Below, piece after piece: positions 1 through 7,606 of a stretch of DNA of 11,078 nt; positions within the stretch are counted from its first letter, which is position 1; each line of letters opens with the position of its first letter. This stretch comes from Globobulimina sp. Taxonomy: Eukaryota > Foraminifera > Rotaliida. Under the pieces are notes generated by a model. It saw nothing but the letters and a program-made list of their open reading frames with translations. It was not told where the DNA came from and searched no databases. Both the position numbers and the translations under genes were made by a program. The stretch is from NCBI GenBank assembly GCA_003354225.1, contig PIVH01000015.1:1-11078 (forward strand). Reading direction: 5' to 3'.

Positions 1-1370
1 TTTTGTGCCTCTGCTATTTCAGTCCTTAGTGTTTCTTCATCATTTTGTTTCGAAGTATTAACCACAACTTGCAATGGATTGCCATTGATATCAATTATTT
101 CATTCTTGAAATGTTTTTCCGATGAGCCTTTGCGACGTAATAATGGACAACAAATATACATAAATGAATTTGGAGCAATAGCACAACAGCAATCTGATTG
201 TTTGTATGTCGACATTATCAAAACCAAATCAACGGTGAAATCAAATCCAAAATGGCCAAGGTGACTAAATACAGTCGGCCACGGTGATACATTCAGCGGC
301 AAAGTTGCAGTGAAATTTGTGTTTAATAAATGAATAATTAAATGATAGACTGTGTAAATACACGATGCACACAAAAATATGATAGCTATGATCATTGACC
401 GTTGCACTCTTTGCAACTTTTTCAGAGATATTGCATCAGATTGCTCACTGGATATTGCTTTGTTTATTTGTTCCACGCGTTGTATTGTCATAATATTTTC
501 CGTATTCGTTAGCATCTTTATAACCGGCATGGAAGCTTTCCGCTCAATCTTCATATTCTTGTTATTCTCAATCTGATCATATACAAATTGTGAATCTTTG
601 CGTTGGATCTCCTGTTTTATTCGTTTTCTGATATTGATTGATAATTGCTTTGATATCATTTGTTCTTCAAATGTTTTATCGTTTAAATGGTTTATGTGCG
701 ACAATGAGTTTTTGCCCAATTTGATGATCTTATTCAATCCAACAAAAAGAGACGTAATGGGAATGAAAACACCAACGCATACAGCAATAAATAAAATATC
801 TAAGAATAGATAATAATATGTGATGAAAATAGCATCGTTGAACATATATGCAAAACAATAACAGAATATGATCACAACCTATATCAGAAACAGATAACTT
901 GTTTAAAATTATAACATAAAATTAGTGAAACAATTAACTGTATGAAGAAATAAAACGAATTTGGTCATTGTAGCAAACCATTTGGGAGCAGAATCCGGTT
1001 TTTCTGCTCGCGATTTGTATGCGGCATCAATACTTCGGTACGCTACGTTTAACAGAATGATGGAATTACAAATTATTATCCATGCAGTAAACAGTCGTAC
1101 TGTGGTTATGAGTTTTACATCATGTGGTCGATGATAATGACTGTGTTGTTCAAATGTAAGTAATATGGGTTAATATATGGTACATGGATACCTTATTAAT
1201 ATGCATGAAAGAATCCAAACATTCATACAATAGATTGATCCTAAGCACCTATAAAATATTCTTGGACGATCAGAGATTGCAGAAATGCAAACTTGTTGCA
1301 TTGAGAATAAAAATAATATTCCCAATACAATGCAACCACCAATTGGATACTTCATCGGAATGAGTGACAT
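1..1370 (-). CDS. Seven-helix receptor-like membrane protein, 3 exons, C-terminus off the window
   Basis: Function not recognised. Spliced reading is 1370-1192, 1140-939 and 878-1, giving 419 residues before the edge with no stop. Both introns are needed, because each exon's frame closes inside the intron. Seven hydrophobic segments appear at about residues 9-30, 43-60, 74-94, 120-140, 145-176, 288-312 and 328-351. Between the fifth and sixth is a hydrophilic, Lys/Arg/Glu-rich loop of about 110 residues, which resembles the long third intracellular loop of G-protein-coupled receptors. A Cys cluster follows the last helix (C357-C359, C370, C371) and could be lipid-modified. The N-terminus before helix 1 is only about 8 residues with no separate signal peptide. 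The exons and membrane nature are well supported. Receptor function is inference, and a channel or transporter-like protein is possible. It faces the gene at 1488 head to head. Confidence 0.72.
879..938 (-). other. Intron 2 of the seven-helix protein gene (60 nt)
   Basis: The donor is GTTAAT and the acceptor CTGATATAG, phase 0. Without splicing the frame stops within a few codons; with it, transmembrane segment 4 is completed. An alternative donor GTTTTA lies 21 nt upstream, also in phase 0, and would remove seven residues. I prefer GTTAAT because it fits the donor consensus better. Confidence 0.65.
1141..1191 (-). other. Intron 1 of the seven-helix protein gene (51 nt)
   Basis: On the minus strand it starts GTATCC after exon end AAG and finishes CAACACAG. 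It splits a Ser codon after the second base. Removing it skips an in-frame TAA and joins two well-formed hydrophobic stretches. Confidence 0.75.
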
Positions 1371-1487
1371 TATTCAGACAGAAAGATTGTAAAAACTGTA
1401 ATTTTTGCAAAAAAAAACACAAAGCACTCCGTTGTATCTCCGCTCGAAATCCTAACAGAAAAATCAGTGATATTTCTATTTTGAATA
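1371..1487. promoter_or_regulatory. Short bidirectional promoter region
   Basis: This 117-bp gap separates the start codons of two divergent genes, so it must hold both 5' UTRs and both promoters. It contains A/T runs and no clear TATA box or repeated element. Confidence 0.5.
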
Positions 1488-2418
1488 ATGGACAGGTTCT
1501 TAATTAAAAACGGTGCAGAACAATCATGTAAAAAGAGGAAAAGATCAGAAGCATTTGAAGAACACAAAGATAATGAGTCAGAAAAAGTGAGTGTATCAAA
1601 TAAAAAAAGACGTGTTAATTATGCAGAATCAAGTGATGAATATTCGCTCACCGGCAGTGAAGAAGAGAGTGATTTTGATTTTGAAAATACCAACAATAGT
1701 AATCGCAGAGAAGATGCTGAGATTAAAATGTTAAGAAAACAGTTGCAAGCAATGACGGAGAAATGTACTAAATTAAAAAGTGAAAACAAAAAATTAAAGA
1801 AACAAATAACATCAACACCAGCAAAATCAAGCAAAAATAAAGGTATGTCAATCTACAATTTGTTGCTTATTTTTTCACCGAATATAATATCCAGGAAAAA
1901 CGGGAAAAGAAATTGCAAAAATGAAGAAAAAATATTTAAAAAAATGGGCAACTCGCTTACCAAAAATTGCAGGAATGAAAAAAACAAAATTTGTTGGATG
2001 TTCAAAAGAAATTATAGTCGAAGAGGCTGGTTTTGATCGAGAAGATTTTGATGCATTATTTGGTGATAAAGGTGTTTTAATTCAACCGCGTCCTGACAAT
2101 AAACCAACGTCGACAGTGATAATTCGACGATTTTCCTCTTGGAGTTCAATTGAAGAAATGTTTAAAGATTATGGTTTGACTGAAAATATTACAGTTTCTA
2201 TGTATGTACAGCCTGCATTTCTGTTGTAGTGAGTGTGTATGTTGTATGTAATATGTATTGCTTTTATTAAAAGATGGAGAAATAGAAACTTTTCAAAATC
2301 ATGTTATTATGGAAATGGTGAGGCATCAATTGATTCATTGGATGTTTGTTACAATAAATCAAGAAAAGCGTTACAATTAAAATTTCAATGCGAAAGAGAT
2401 TATGGTGGTTGGTTTTGA
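1488..2418 (+). CDS. Orphan, probably nuclear protein with basic/acidic N-terminus and coiled coil, 3 exons
   Basis: Not recognised as any family. Exons 1488-1842, 1895-2201 and 2274-2418 join into 268 residues ending in TGA. The N-terminal 45 residues hold two basic clusters (KKRKR at 15-19, KKRR at 39-42) that look like nuclear localisation signals. A Ser/Glu/Asp-rich stretch follows (about 47-70), then a likely short coiled coil (about 76-107) and a Lys-rich segment (118-150). The C-terminal part (about 150-268) looks globular, alternating predicted beta and helix and ending in YGGWF. Both introns have GTATGT donors. A second possible frame over the last exon (ending near 2384) is less convincing, because it needs a splice I could not place. 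A chromatin or nucleic-acid role is inference from charge alone. Confidence 0.7.
1843..1894 (+). other. Intron 1 of the orphan nuclear protein gene (52 nt)
   Basis: The donor is GTATGT and the acceptor AATATCCAG, phase 1. Splicing moves the reading from the short unspliced frame (which runs on to 2036) into the frame that continues to the next donor. Confidence 0.78.
2202..2273 (+). other. Intron 2 of the orphan nuclear protein gene (72 nt)
   Basis: The donor is GTATGT and the acceptor TTTTATTAAAAG, phase 2. It removes the TAG at 2227-2229 and restores an open frame to the TGA ending at 2418. The acceptor has a weaker pyrimidine tract than intron 1. Confidence 0.65.
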
Positions 2419-2546
2419 TACAAAAATTAATAAAATTGCAATAAAATTATTAAATTAATAATTGAAGCTGTTATTTAATATATTTTTCTTGACCACATTC
2501 AAGCTGTACTTAGTTAAAGTTTTTTGCTACAAAAATCTCAACAACC
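2419..2546 (+). promoter_or_regulatory. Tandem-gene spacer: poly(A) signals, then promoter/5' UTR
   Basis: Two AATAAA hexamers at 2429-2434 and 2440-2445 lie just after the upstream stop and are good polyadenylation signal candidates. The remaining roughly 100 bp must hold the promoter and leader of the AAA ATPase gene. Its start sits in the context CAACAACCATGG, with A at -3 and G at +4. Confidence 0.5.
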
Positions 2547-5500
2547 ATGGCAGGTAAAATGCTTTTTGGAACAAATAAGCTGGGAAGACAGAAACGCATA
2601 TTAAAATGCAATCCATCGACATTTGATGGTTGTGAGTGGATGCCCAACTTCAAAGGCTCACAACGAGGCTGCGTCTTAAAAGTATCCAATGACTATCTAA
2701 CCCGATTTGGTGTTAAAAAACGATCCCAAGTTGACGCCATAAACGGTATTGATCACAGCAACCACGGTTTTAAAAAAATATTAAAAATAATCAATGAGAA
2801 CCTCAAATCAGGGCAACAGTTCACAGTCACATTCATGACCTCCGATGTAACCGTCAAAACCGTAGAAATCTTTTTTCGCGGTGCCTTTTGTCCATCGGTT
2901 GAGTTTTGTGCAGAAGGCGATGGCACAAACTTTATCATCGAAAACATTCCCTACGACTCCAGCACAAAGAAACTGATTGAAAACGGCGAGCTAAAATGCG
3001 GCTGGCGAGTCACCAAAGTAAAGTCCTCCAAAGTGATTGGCAAAAAATATGAAGAGATCAGCAAAATGATACTCTCCGCCTCCAATGATATGCGCATTGA
3101 TTATTCAGTCGTGTTCGAAGAAGGCGATATGTCATGGTATAATTTCGAAGAACCTCCACCGGAGCCACTAAAGAAGAAACATGAACGAAAAGGATCGGGC
3201 CGATGGCTCAACACAAAGCGCAAAAACAAGACAAATAATCTGAAAAAAAAATCGGGCCGACATGCACGTGGAAGCAGCAAAGGCAGCACCAACAAGAAAA
3301 ACGGACATAAGTACTCCTCGTCAATGTCGCTTGGTTTTGACATCGCATCCATTGACTTCGACGACCTGAAAGATGGAGATATGTCTGGAGCGGCATCGGA
3401 TGGTAATATGGGCGGAAAGTCGCGTTCGCCGAGCTTCTCTTCGCTGGCGTCTGTGACTGAGGACAAGTTATCCTTTGACACGTTTGAGCTGACCGACGAT
3501 AATGTCGTTGTTCCGGTGTCTCCGGCAAAGCGGCCGATGTTGCAAGTTATACACAGCGGTGGTCATGATTTGGTATTGAACCACGAGACTGTCGCTGCTG
3601 TGGTCAGTGACGGCAACAGTCCTTTTCCACCCACACCGACTACGGCAAAATCAAAGTCAAAGACTAAGAAAAGTGTCAATTTCAATGCTGCGGTCGGTGG
3701 CAGTGGCGGTGGCGGTGCAGTGACAGTGGCGAATATTCCTATTGTTACTATACCGGCCATCAAAGAAGTGGTGAATGTGAATGTAAGCTGCGATTTGTGT
3801 GGGAAACTGTTTGTGATTAAAGATAATGAATTGGAGTATCATAGTTTGTGTCAGATTGCTGTGGAGAATGAGGATGAAAAAGTTGAAAATGGGCAGGCGG
3901 AGATGAAATATAATGGATTATGTGTAACGTGCTTGAATATGGAATGTGTGGTGGAATTGAATAAATTCGACGCAATCACGTTAGCACCGCATGAGAGTGG
4001 ACATTGTGTTTGCATTTGTTATGTCGACGTCAATATCCACAAATATCTAAAATGGATCATTGTCGATAAGGATAGGAAAGAAAAGAAAATCAAAGATAAA
4101 AATCTAAAAATCGGACTCAATTTTATAATATTAGCGATTAATAATATCAATGTCGAACACGAGTCGTTTGAGGTAATATTCGCAATGTATTATCAACAGA
4201 AAAAGTCGAAAAAAGTCAGATTAAAATTGCGCAAACATTTCACTGCCACGCATTTAAAGATTGTCACCGCATATCATACGCATACGGACCAATTGCTGGC
4301 ACTGCAACGACAATCGCAGGAAAAGCAAAAAGCAGATCTGGCCAAAAAAGCGTTGCTAACCAGGAACACAAACAAAACCATGATCGATTCAGATCCCTCG
4401 GACGAAGACAGCGTATCAGAAGAAGAAGAATATACACATCGACCGAGCAGTACACGGTCCTCTAAACGCAGTAAATCGCGTCCCTCTAAACATCGACGTA
4501 AGAAATCCGCGAAAAATATACGTTTATCGCACACCTCGAACGATTACGAATTCTCCGATTATGGCGCTGCAGAGGAACACAAATCAGTGTCGCAACTGAT
4601 TGAAGAGCACGATGGTATGGTATTTATCCACGAAGCCGAGAAGTTGGAAGCTGATGGACAATGGGAACTGGCTGCGATTACCTACGAGAAAGGCGTGCAT
4701 CTCTTGGACGATTATCAGAAACTGCTGCAATTATCGACGCGCGAAAAGCGAGCCTATCGACAGGAATTGGCAGAGTATCGCAGGAAAATGCTGTTGGTAC
4801 AAAACAGATTGATACGCAAATCAAACACGCCTCGAAGCTCCAAACAGGACAAAGACAAAGAAAAGGAAAGAGAGCAAAAGGAGAAGGACAAAGAAAAGGA
4901 GAAAGAGGAAGGCGATGATGAGGAGGCGGGCAATAATAAGAAAAAAGAGAAAATCAATGATGCGGATAAAGCATTCCGCGACCGATTGATGGGTGACATT
5001 ATCACGGAAGCGCCCAATGTGTCGTTCAAAGATGTGACGGGTTTATTAAATGTGAAGTTAGCATTGTATGAATGTGTGATTTTGCCGCAAAAACGGCCGG
5101 AGCTGTTCACCGGTTTACGCAAACCTGCCGCGGGTTTGCTGCTGTTTGGGCCGCCCGGCAACGGCAAGACTATGATCGCAAAGTGTGTCGCCACTGAGTG
5201 TGATGCTACGTTTTTCAGTATCTCTGCCTCGTCGATTACGAGTAAGTACGTAGGCGAAGCTGAGAGGATAATGCGGACTCTGTTCAATATGGCGAGGGAG
5301 AAGCAGCCGAGCATTATCTTCATCGATGAGATTGACTCTTTGTTGACTGCGCGCGGCGGGAATAACGAAGCGGAGAGCAGTCGGAGGATAAAGACGGAGT
5401 TTTTGGTGCAGTTTGACGGCGTGAAAGCTACTGCGGATGGCAAGGATGCGCATGTGTTGATTATTGGTGCCACCAATTTGCCGGAACAATTGGATGAAGC

Positions 5501-5924
5501 GGTGCTGCGCCGCTTTGGCAAACGGATTCTTGTACCGGTACCGGATGAAGATGCGAGGTATGGAATATTGCGCAATCTGACCAGTCAACAAAAGAATAAC
5601 TTGAATGAGGAGAATTTTAAGAAAATAGTGCAACGCACGAATTTATATTCTGCCTCGGATTTGACGCAAGTTTGCAAAGATGCTTCGATGGGACCGCTGC
5701 GAGATTTGGGTACATCGATATTGGACATGGATAATATTGTTGAAGTGGGACCGATTGAATTGAAACATTTTGAAGCTGCACTGAAAAATGTACGTGCCAG
5801 TGTGAAACAGGAGTCGTTGATGCAATATCAAAAATGGAATAAGCAGTTTGGCTCGAAATTGACTTTTGAGCTATCGGCGCTGCCTACAAATATGCACGCT
5901 CATCCCATTCAACCTTTGGAATGA
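2547..5924 (+). CDS. PDZ-like / zinc-finger-like / MIT / spastin-type AAA ATPase
   Basis: A 1125-residue meiotic-clade AAA ATPase (spastin, fidgetin, katanin, Vps4 group). The motor starts near residue 827: Walker A GPPGNGKT 868-875, pore-loop KYVG with Y901, Walker B IIFIDEID 923-930, sensor-1 GATN 974-977, arginine fingers R988/R989, and a Vps4-type C-terminal helix with WNKQFG at 1097-1102 followed by a 23-residue tail. Walker A, the pore loop and the WNK end are closest to spastin, which severs microtubules. An MIT domain (about 680-758), which binds ESCRT-III tails in this family, precedes a KDKEKE-type charged linker. N-terminally there are two PDZ-like folds (about 30-108 and 112-192), a low-complexity Ser/Gly-rich region (about 205-400), a Cys/His cluster (C415, C418, H432, C435, then C459, C462) and a third PDZ-like module (about 470-570). 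A basic/acidic Ser-rich stretch spans about 612-675. All catalytic residues are present, so it should be active. Severing activity itself is inferred. Confidence 0.93.
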   Translation: MAGKMLFGTNKLGRQKRILKCNPSTFDGCEWMPNFKGSQRGCVLKVSNDYLTRFGVKKRSQVDAINGIDHSNHGFKKILKIINENLKSGQQFTVTFMTSDVTVKTVEIFFRGAFCPSVEFCAEGDGTNFIIENIPYDSSTKKLIENGELKCGWRVTKVKSSKVIGKKYEEISKMILSASNDMRIDYSVVFEEGDMSWYNFEEPPPEPLKKKHERKGSGRWLNTKRKNKTNNLKKKSGRHARGSSKGSTNKKNGHKYSSSMSLGFDIASIDFDDLKDGDMSGAASDGNMGGKSRSPSFSSLASVTEDKLSFDTFELTDDNVVVPVSPAKRPMLQVIHSGGHDLVLNHETVAAVVSDGNSPFPPTPTTAKSKSKTKKSVNFNAAVGGSGGGGAVTVANIPIVTIPAIKEVVNVNVSCDLCGKLFVIKDNELEYHSLCQIAVENEDEKVENGQAEMKYNGLCVTCLNMECVVELNKFDAITLAPHESGHCVCICYVDVNIHKYLKWIIVDKDRKEKKIKDKNLKIGLNFIILAINNINVEHESFEVIFAMYYQQKKSKKVRLKLRKHFTATHLKIVTAYHTHTDQLLALQRQSQEKQKADLAKKALLTRNTNKTMIDSDPSDEDSVSEEEEYTHRPSSTRSSKRSKSRPSKHRRKKSAKNIRLSHTSNDYEFSDYGAAEEHKSVSQLIEEHDGMVFIHEAEKLEADGQWELAAITYEKGVHLLDDYQKLLQLSTREKRAYRQELAEYRRKMLLVQNRLIRKSNTPRSSKQDKDKEKEREQKEKDKEKEKEEGDDEEAGNNKKKEKINDADKAFRDRLMGDIITEAPNVSFKDVTGLLNVKLALYECVILPQKRPELFTGLRKPAAGLLLFGPPGNGKTMIAKCVATECDATFFSISASSITSKYVGEAERIMRTLFNMAREKQPSIIFIDEIDSLLTARGGNNEAESSRRIKTEFLVQFDGVKATADGKDAHVLIIGATNLPEQLDEAVLRRFGKRILVPVPDEDARYGILRNLTSQQKNNLNEENFKKIVQRTNLYSASDLTQVCKDASMGPLRDLGTSILDMDNIVEVGPIELKHFEAALKNVRASVKQESLMQYQKWNKQFGSKLTFELSALPTNMHAHPIQPLE

Positions 5925-6304
5925 GTGCTTTAATATTATGTGTTCTTTTGTTTTGTTTTGTTATCATTTGTTGAATATGAAATGTGTACGTTTAAGCTGT
6001 TTTTAATCTCACCAGGTTTTGTTTCGCACTGACTACCGGTAAGACACTAAGTTGCAATATTTTGTTAAAAATGTTGCTTTGTGTTGTACATATTTTAAAC
6101 TTTTGAATCGATCTGAATCTGAATGTCGTTGAAGGGTTTTGAAGAATTTTGGATTACTATGGTTTATTTATCGAAATTAAAGGTCGTAATATCTTATCTT
6201 AATATTTAAATTTAAAATTAAGCGATCAACAAGAATATCTGATATAATTATCACTGATATAAAAGTTGAGACAAATTAATTAATTCGATTCATTGAGATA
6301 CAAA
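5925..6304. other. Convergent intergenic spacer (3' ends of two genes)
   Basis: 380 bp between the stop of the AAA ATPase gene and the stop of the minus-strand TenA gene. It starts with TTTTG repeats and becomes very AT-rich. A TTTATT at 6163-6168 reads AATAAA on the minus strand and could serve the TenA transcript. No convincing exon, tRNA or repeat family was seen; CTGATATAA occurs twice near 6239-6262. Confidence 0.5.
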
Positions 6305-7117
6305 TTAGCTTGTTTTGGCTGCTCGCAGTGGATTCATAATTAATTGCTTACGAAAAGCAATCACTTTCTTAAATTCATCCTCATCATCAACTTGTTTTTT
6401 GGTTGGCCATGGCTCATTTTTATATAATTCAATAATATCTAATTTTTCACCACAGGCTTGCTTAAAAAAATTAATTTCTAATTTTATGCAATTGCAAACA
6501 ATTTGAACGGATAATTCTTTGTCGAGTTTGCCGCGATCATACAATTTATTCATCCATTTTTCATTTCGCAGCGCTGATTTATCACTCAAATTACCATCCA
6601 CCCAAAACTGATACAAATTGTTATTCTTCCCGTTCTCTTCATTTTTCTTTAATGTTTTTCCAATAAAAGGCCACAATTTTACGCACGCATAAAATACAAC
6701 AAATACATATTCGGGGCCATACTTATTGGTAACATATGATTCATACTCTAAATATTCATTTAATTCATCACAAATTACAATACCCTTTGGTTTCACATAA
6801 TATTTATTGCACAATGATTGGGCATAACTTTGCCATGATTTGCTTCTTGATTCACAATATTGTTGAATATCAAATTTATTTTGTTGTTTGGCTTGTTTTG
6901 CGGTACGTTTCCAAGTTTCTGATCCATGTTCTAAATACACAATATCTTGCACCATAAATTGTGCATAATTGTCCACAGGTAATGTCCCATTGGCAATTCC
7001 AGTCAGGAAGTTTGTATGTAATGCTTTTTGAGGGAGTTTACGTTGTAAACATTCTGCCCATATTTCAGCAGAAAAATATTGATCTCTTTCTTTCTCTTCT
7101 CGCTCGAAATTTAACAT
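6305..7117 (-). CDS. TenA/THI-4 family protein (thiaminase II-like, thiamine salvage)
   Basis: 270 residues, single exon. TenA enzymes hydrolyse aminopyrimidine thiamine breakdown products, recycling the pyrimidine for vitamin B1 synthesis. The family signature is clear: FLTGIANGTLP followed by QDIVYLEHG (D58 and Y61 match the substrate-binding Asp and Tyr of bacterial TenA). C145 in YACVKLWPFIG lies eight residues before the conserved Gly, as does the catalytic Cys in the bacterial PCxWxYxxIG motif. YQFWVDGNLSD (169-179) matches the conserved Y-x-x-W-I-D region, and E214 in KLEINFFKQA matches the C-terminal catalytic Glu. It therefore belongs to the Cys-dependent type, not the Glu-pair type. 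The Trp normally two residues after the Cys is Lys here. No partner thiamine gene lies next to it and no targeting peptide is obvious. Family assignment is firm; exact substrate is inferred. Confidence 0.9.
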   Translation of the reverse strand: MLNFEREEKERDQYFSAEIWAECLQRKLPQKALHTNFLTGIANGTLPVDNYAQFMVQDIVYLEHGSETWKRTAKQAKQQNKFDIQQYCESRSKSWQSYAQSLCNKYYVKPKGIVICDELNEYLEYESYVTNKYGPEYVFVVFYACVKLWPFIGKTLKKNEENGKNNNLYQFWVDGNLSDKSALRNEKWMNKLYDRGKLDKELSVQIVCNCIKLEINFFKQACGEKLDIIELYKNEPWPTKKQVDDEDEFKKVIAFRKQLIMNPLRAAKTS

Positions 7118-7606
7118 TTTATTCTCTTGATTTGATGATTGTCACAGAAGTAGATCACAGGAGTGAAAAGAGTAAATGTAAAGTGTAAATGTAAAGTAAC
7201 TTCAGTAAAAAGCTGCAACTTATTTGAATATTTATACGAATGGTGATACTAAATCTTATTGTCGTCAACAATTTCATTACTTTATCATAATGAACCCTGT
7301 CCAGATTCAGATAATTATAATATTGCGAAAGCATTGCTACTCACAAAGTACGAACAAGATAAGTTCAATGGATTTTATTTTATATATGGTTTTCAGATAG
7401 CAAACGTATAGCATTTGAATTGTCGATAAAAATTGAATTGTTTGCAAATGAAATTGATATTATAACGACGTTACTTTTGTGATTGAACTTTAAGAATGGT
7501 GCATAACTAAGCAACTAAGAATTCATCTAACCACTTTTGTATACAAATAGTATACTCAGAAGCAAACGTGACTGACGTATAATATAAACGTGTCATCATT
7601 CACCAC
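7118..7606. promoter_or_regulatory. Divergent intergenic region between TenA-like and coiled-coil genes
   Basis: 489 bp between two divergent start codons, so it must contain both promoters and leaders. It is AT-rich and holds a perfect 13-bp tandem duplication close to the TenA start. One stretch (7253-7411) is open for 52 codons on the plus strand without a start codon. No TATA element or known binding site could be assigned. Confidence 0.5.
7172..7197 (+). repeat. Perfect 13-bp tandem repeat, two copies
   Basis: GTAAATGTAAAGT occurs at 7172-7184 and again at 7185-7197, 55-80 bp upstream of the TenA-like start codon, probably in its leader or core promoter. Each unit also holds the shorter partial repeat GTAAA, so slippage is a simple origin. 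Confidence 0.8.

Noticed and set aside
79-813. Three short plus-strand open frames (61-71 codons)
   Set aside because: They are antisense to exon 3 of the minus-strand membrane-protein gene, whose 292-codon frame is far more convincing.
2274-2384. Alternative C-terminal frame for the orphan nuclear protein (ending in a TAA near 2384)
   Set aside because: I found no donor/acceptor pair that joins it in frame to exon 2, while GTATGT at 2202 with the acceptor at 2273 joins the other, longer frame cleanly.
3101-3528. Overlapping minus-strand open frames of 106-126 codons
   Set aside because: They mirror the low-complexity Ser/Gly/Asp-rich part of the AAA ATPase gene and look like compositional shadows.
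4754-5575. 273-codon open frame on the minus strand
   Set aside because: It lies wholly inside the AAA ATPase gene opposite the conserved motor, is Ser-rich as expected for the complement of Lys/Glu-rich coding sequence, and shows no domain.
5115-5633. 172-codon open frame on the minus strand
   Set aside because: Antisense to the catalytic AAA domain, with no recognisable protein pattern.
6961-7188. 75-codon plus-strand open frame
   Set aside because: Mostly antisense to the N-terminal TenA coding region, where family motifs support the minus strand.
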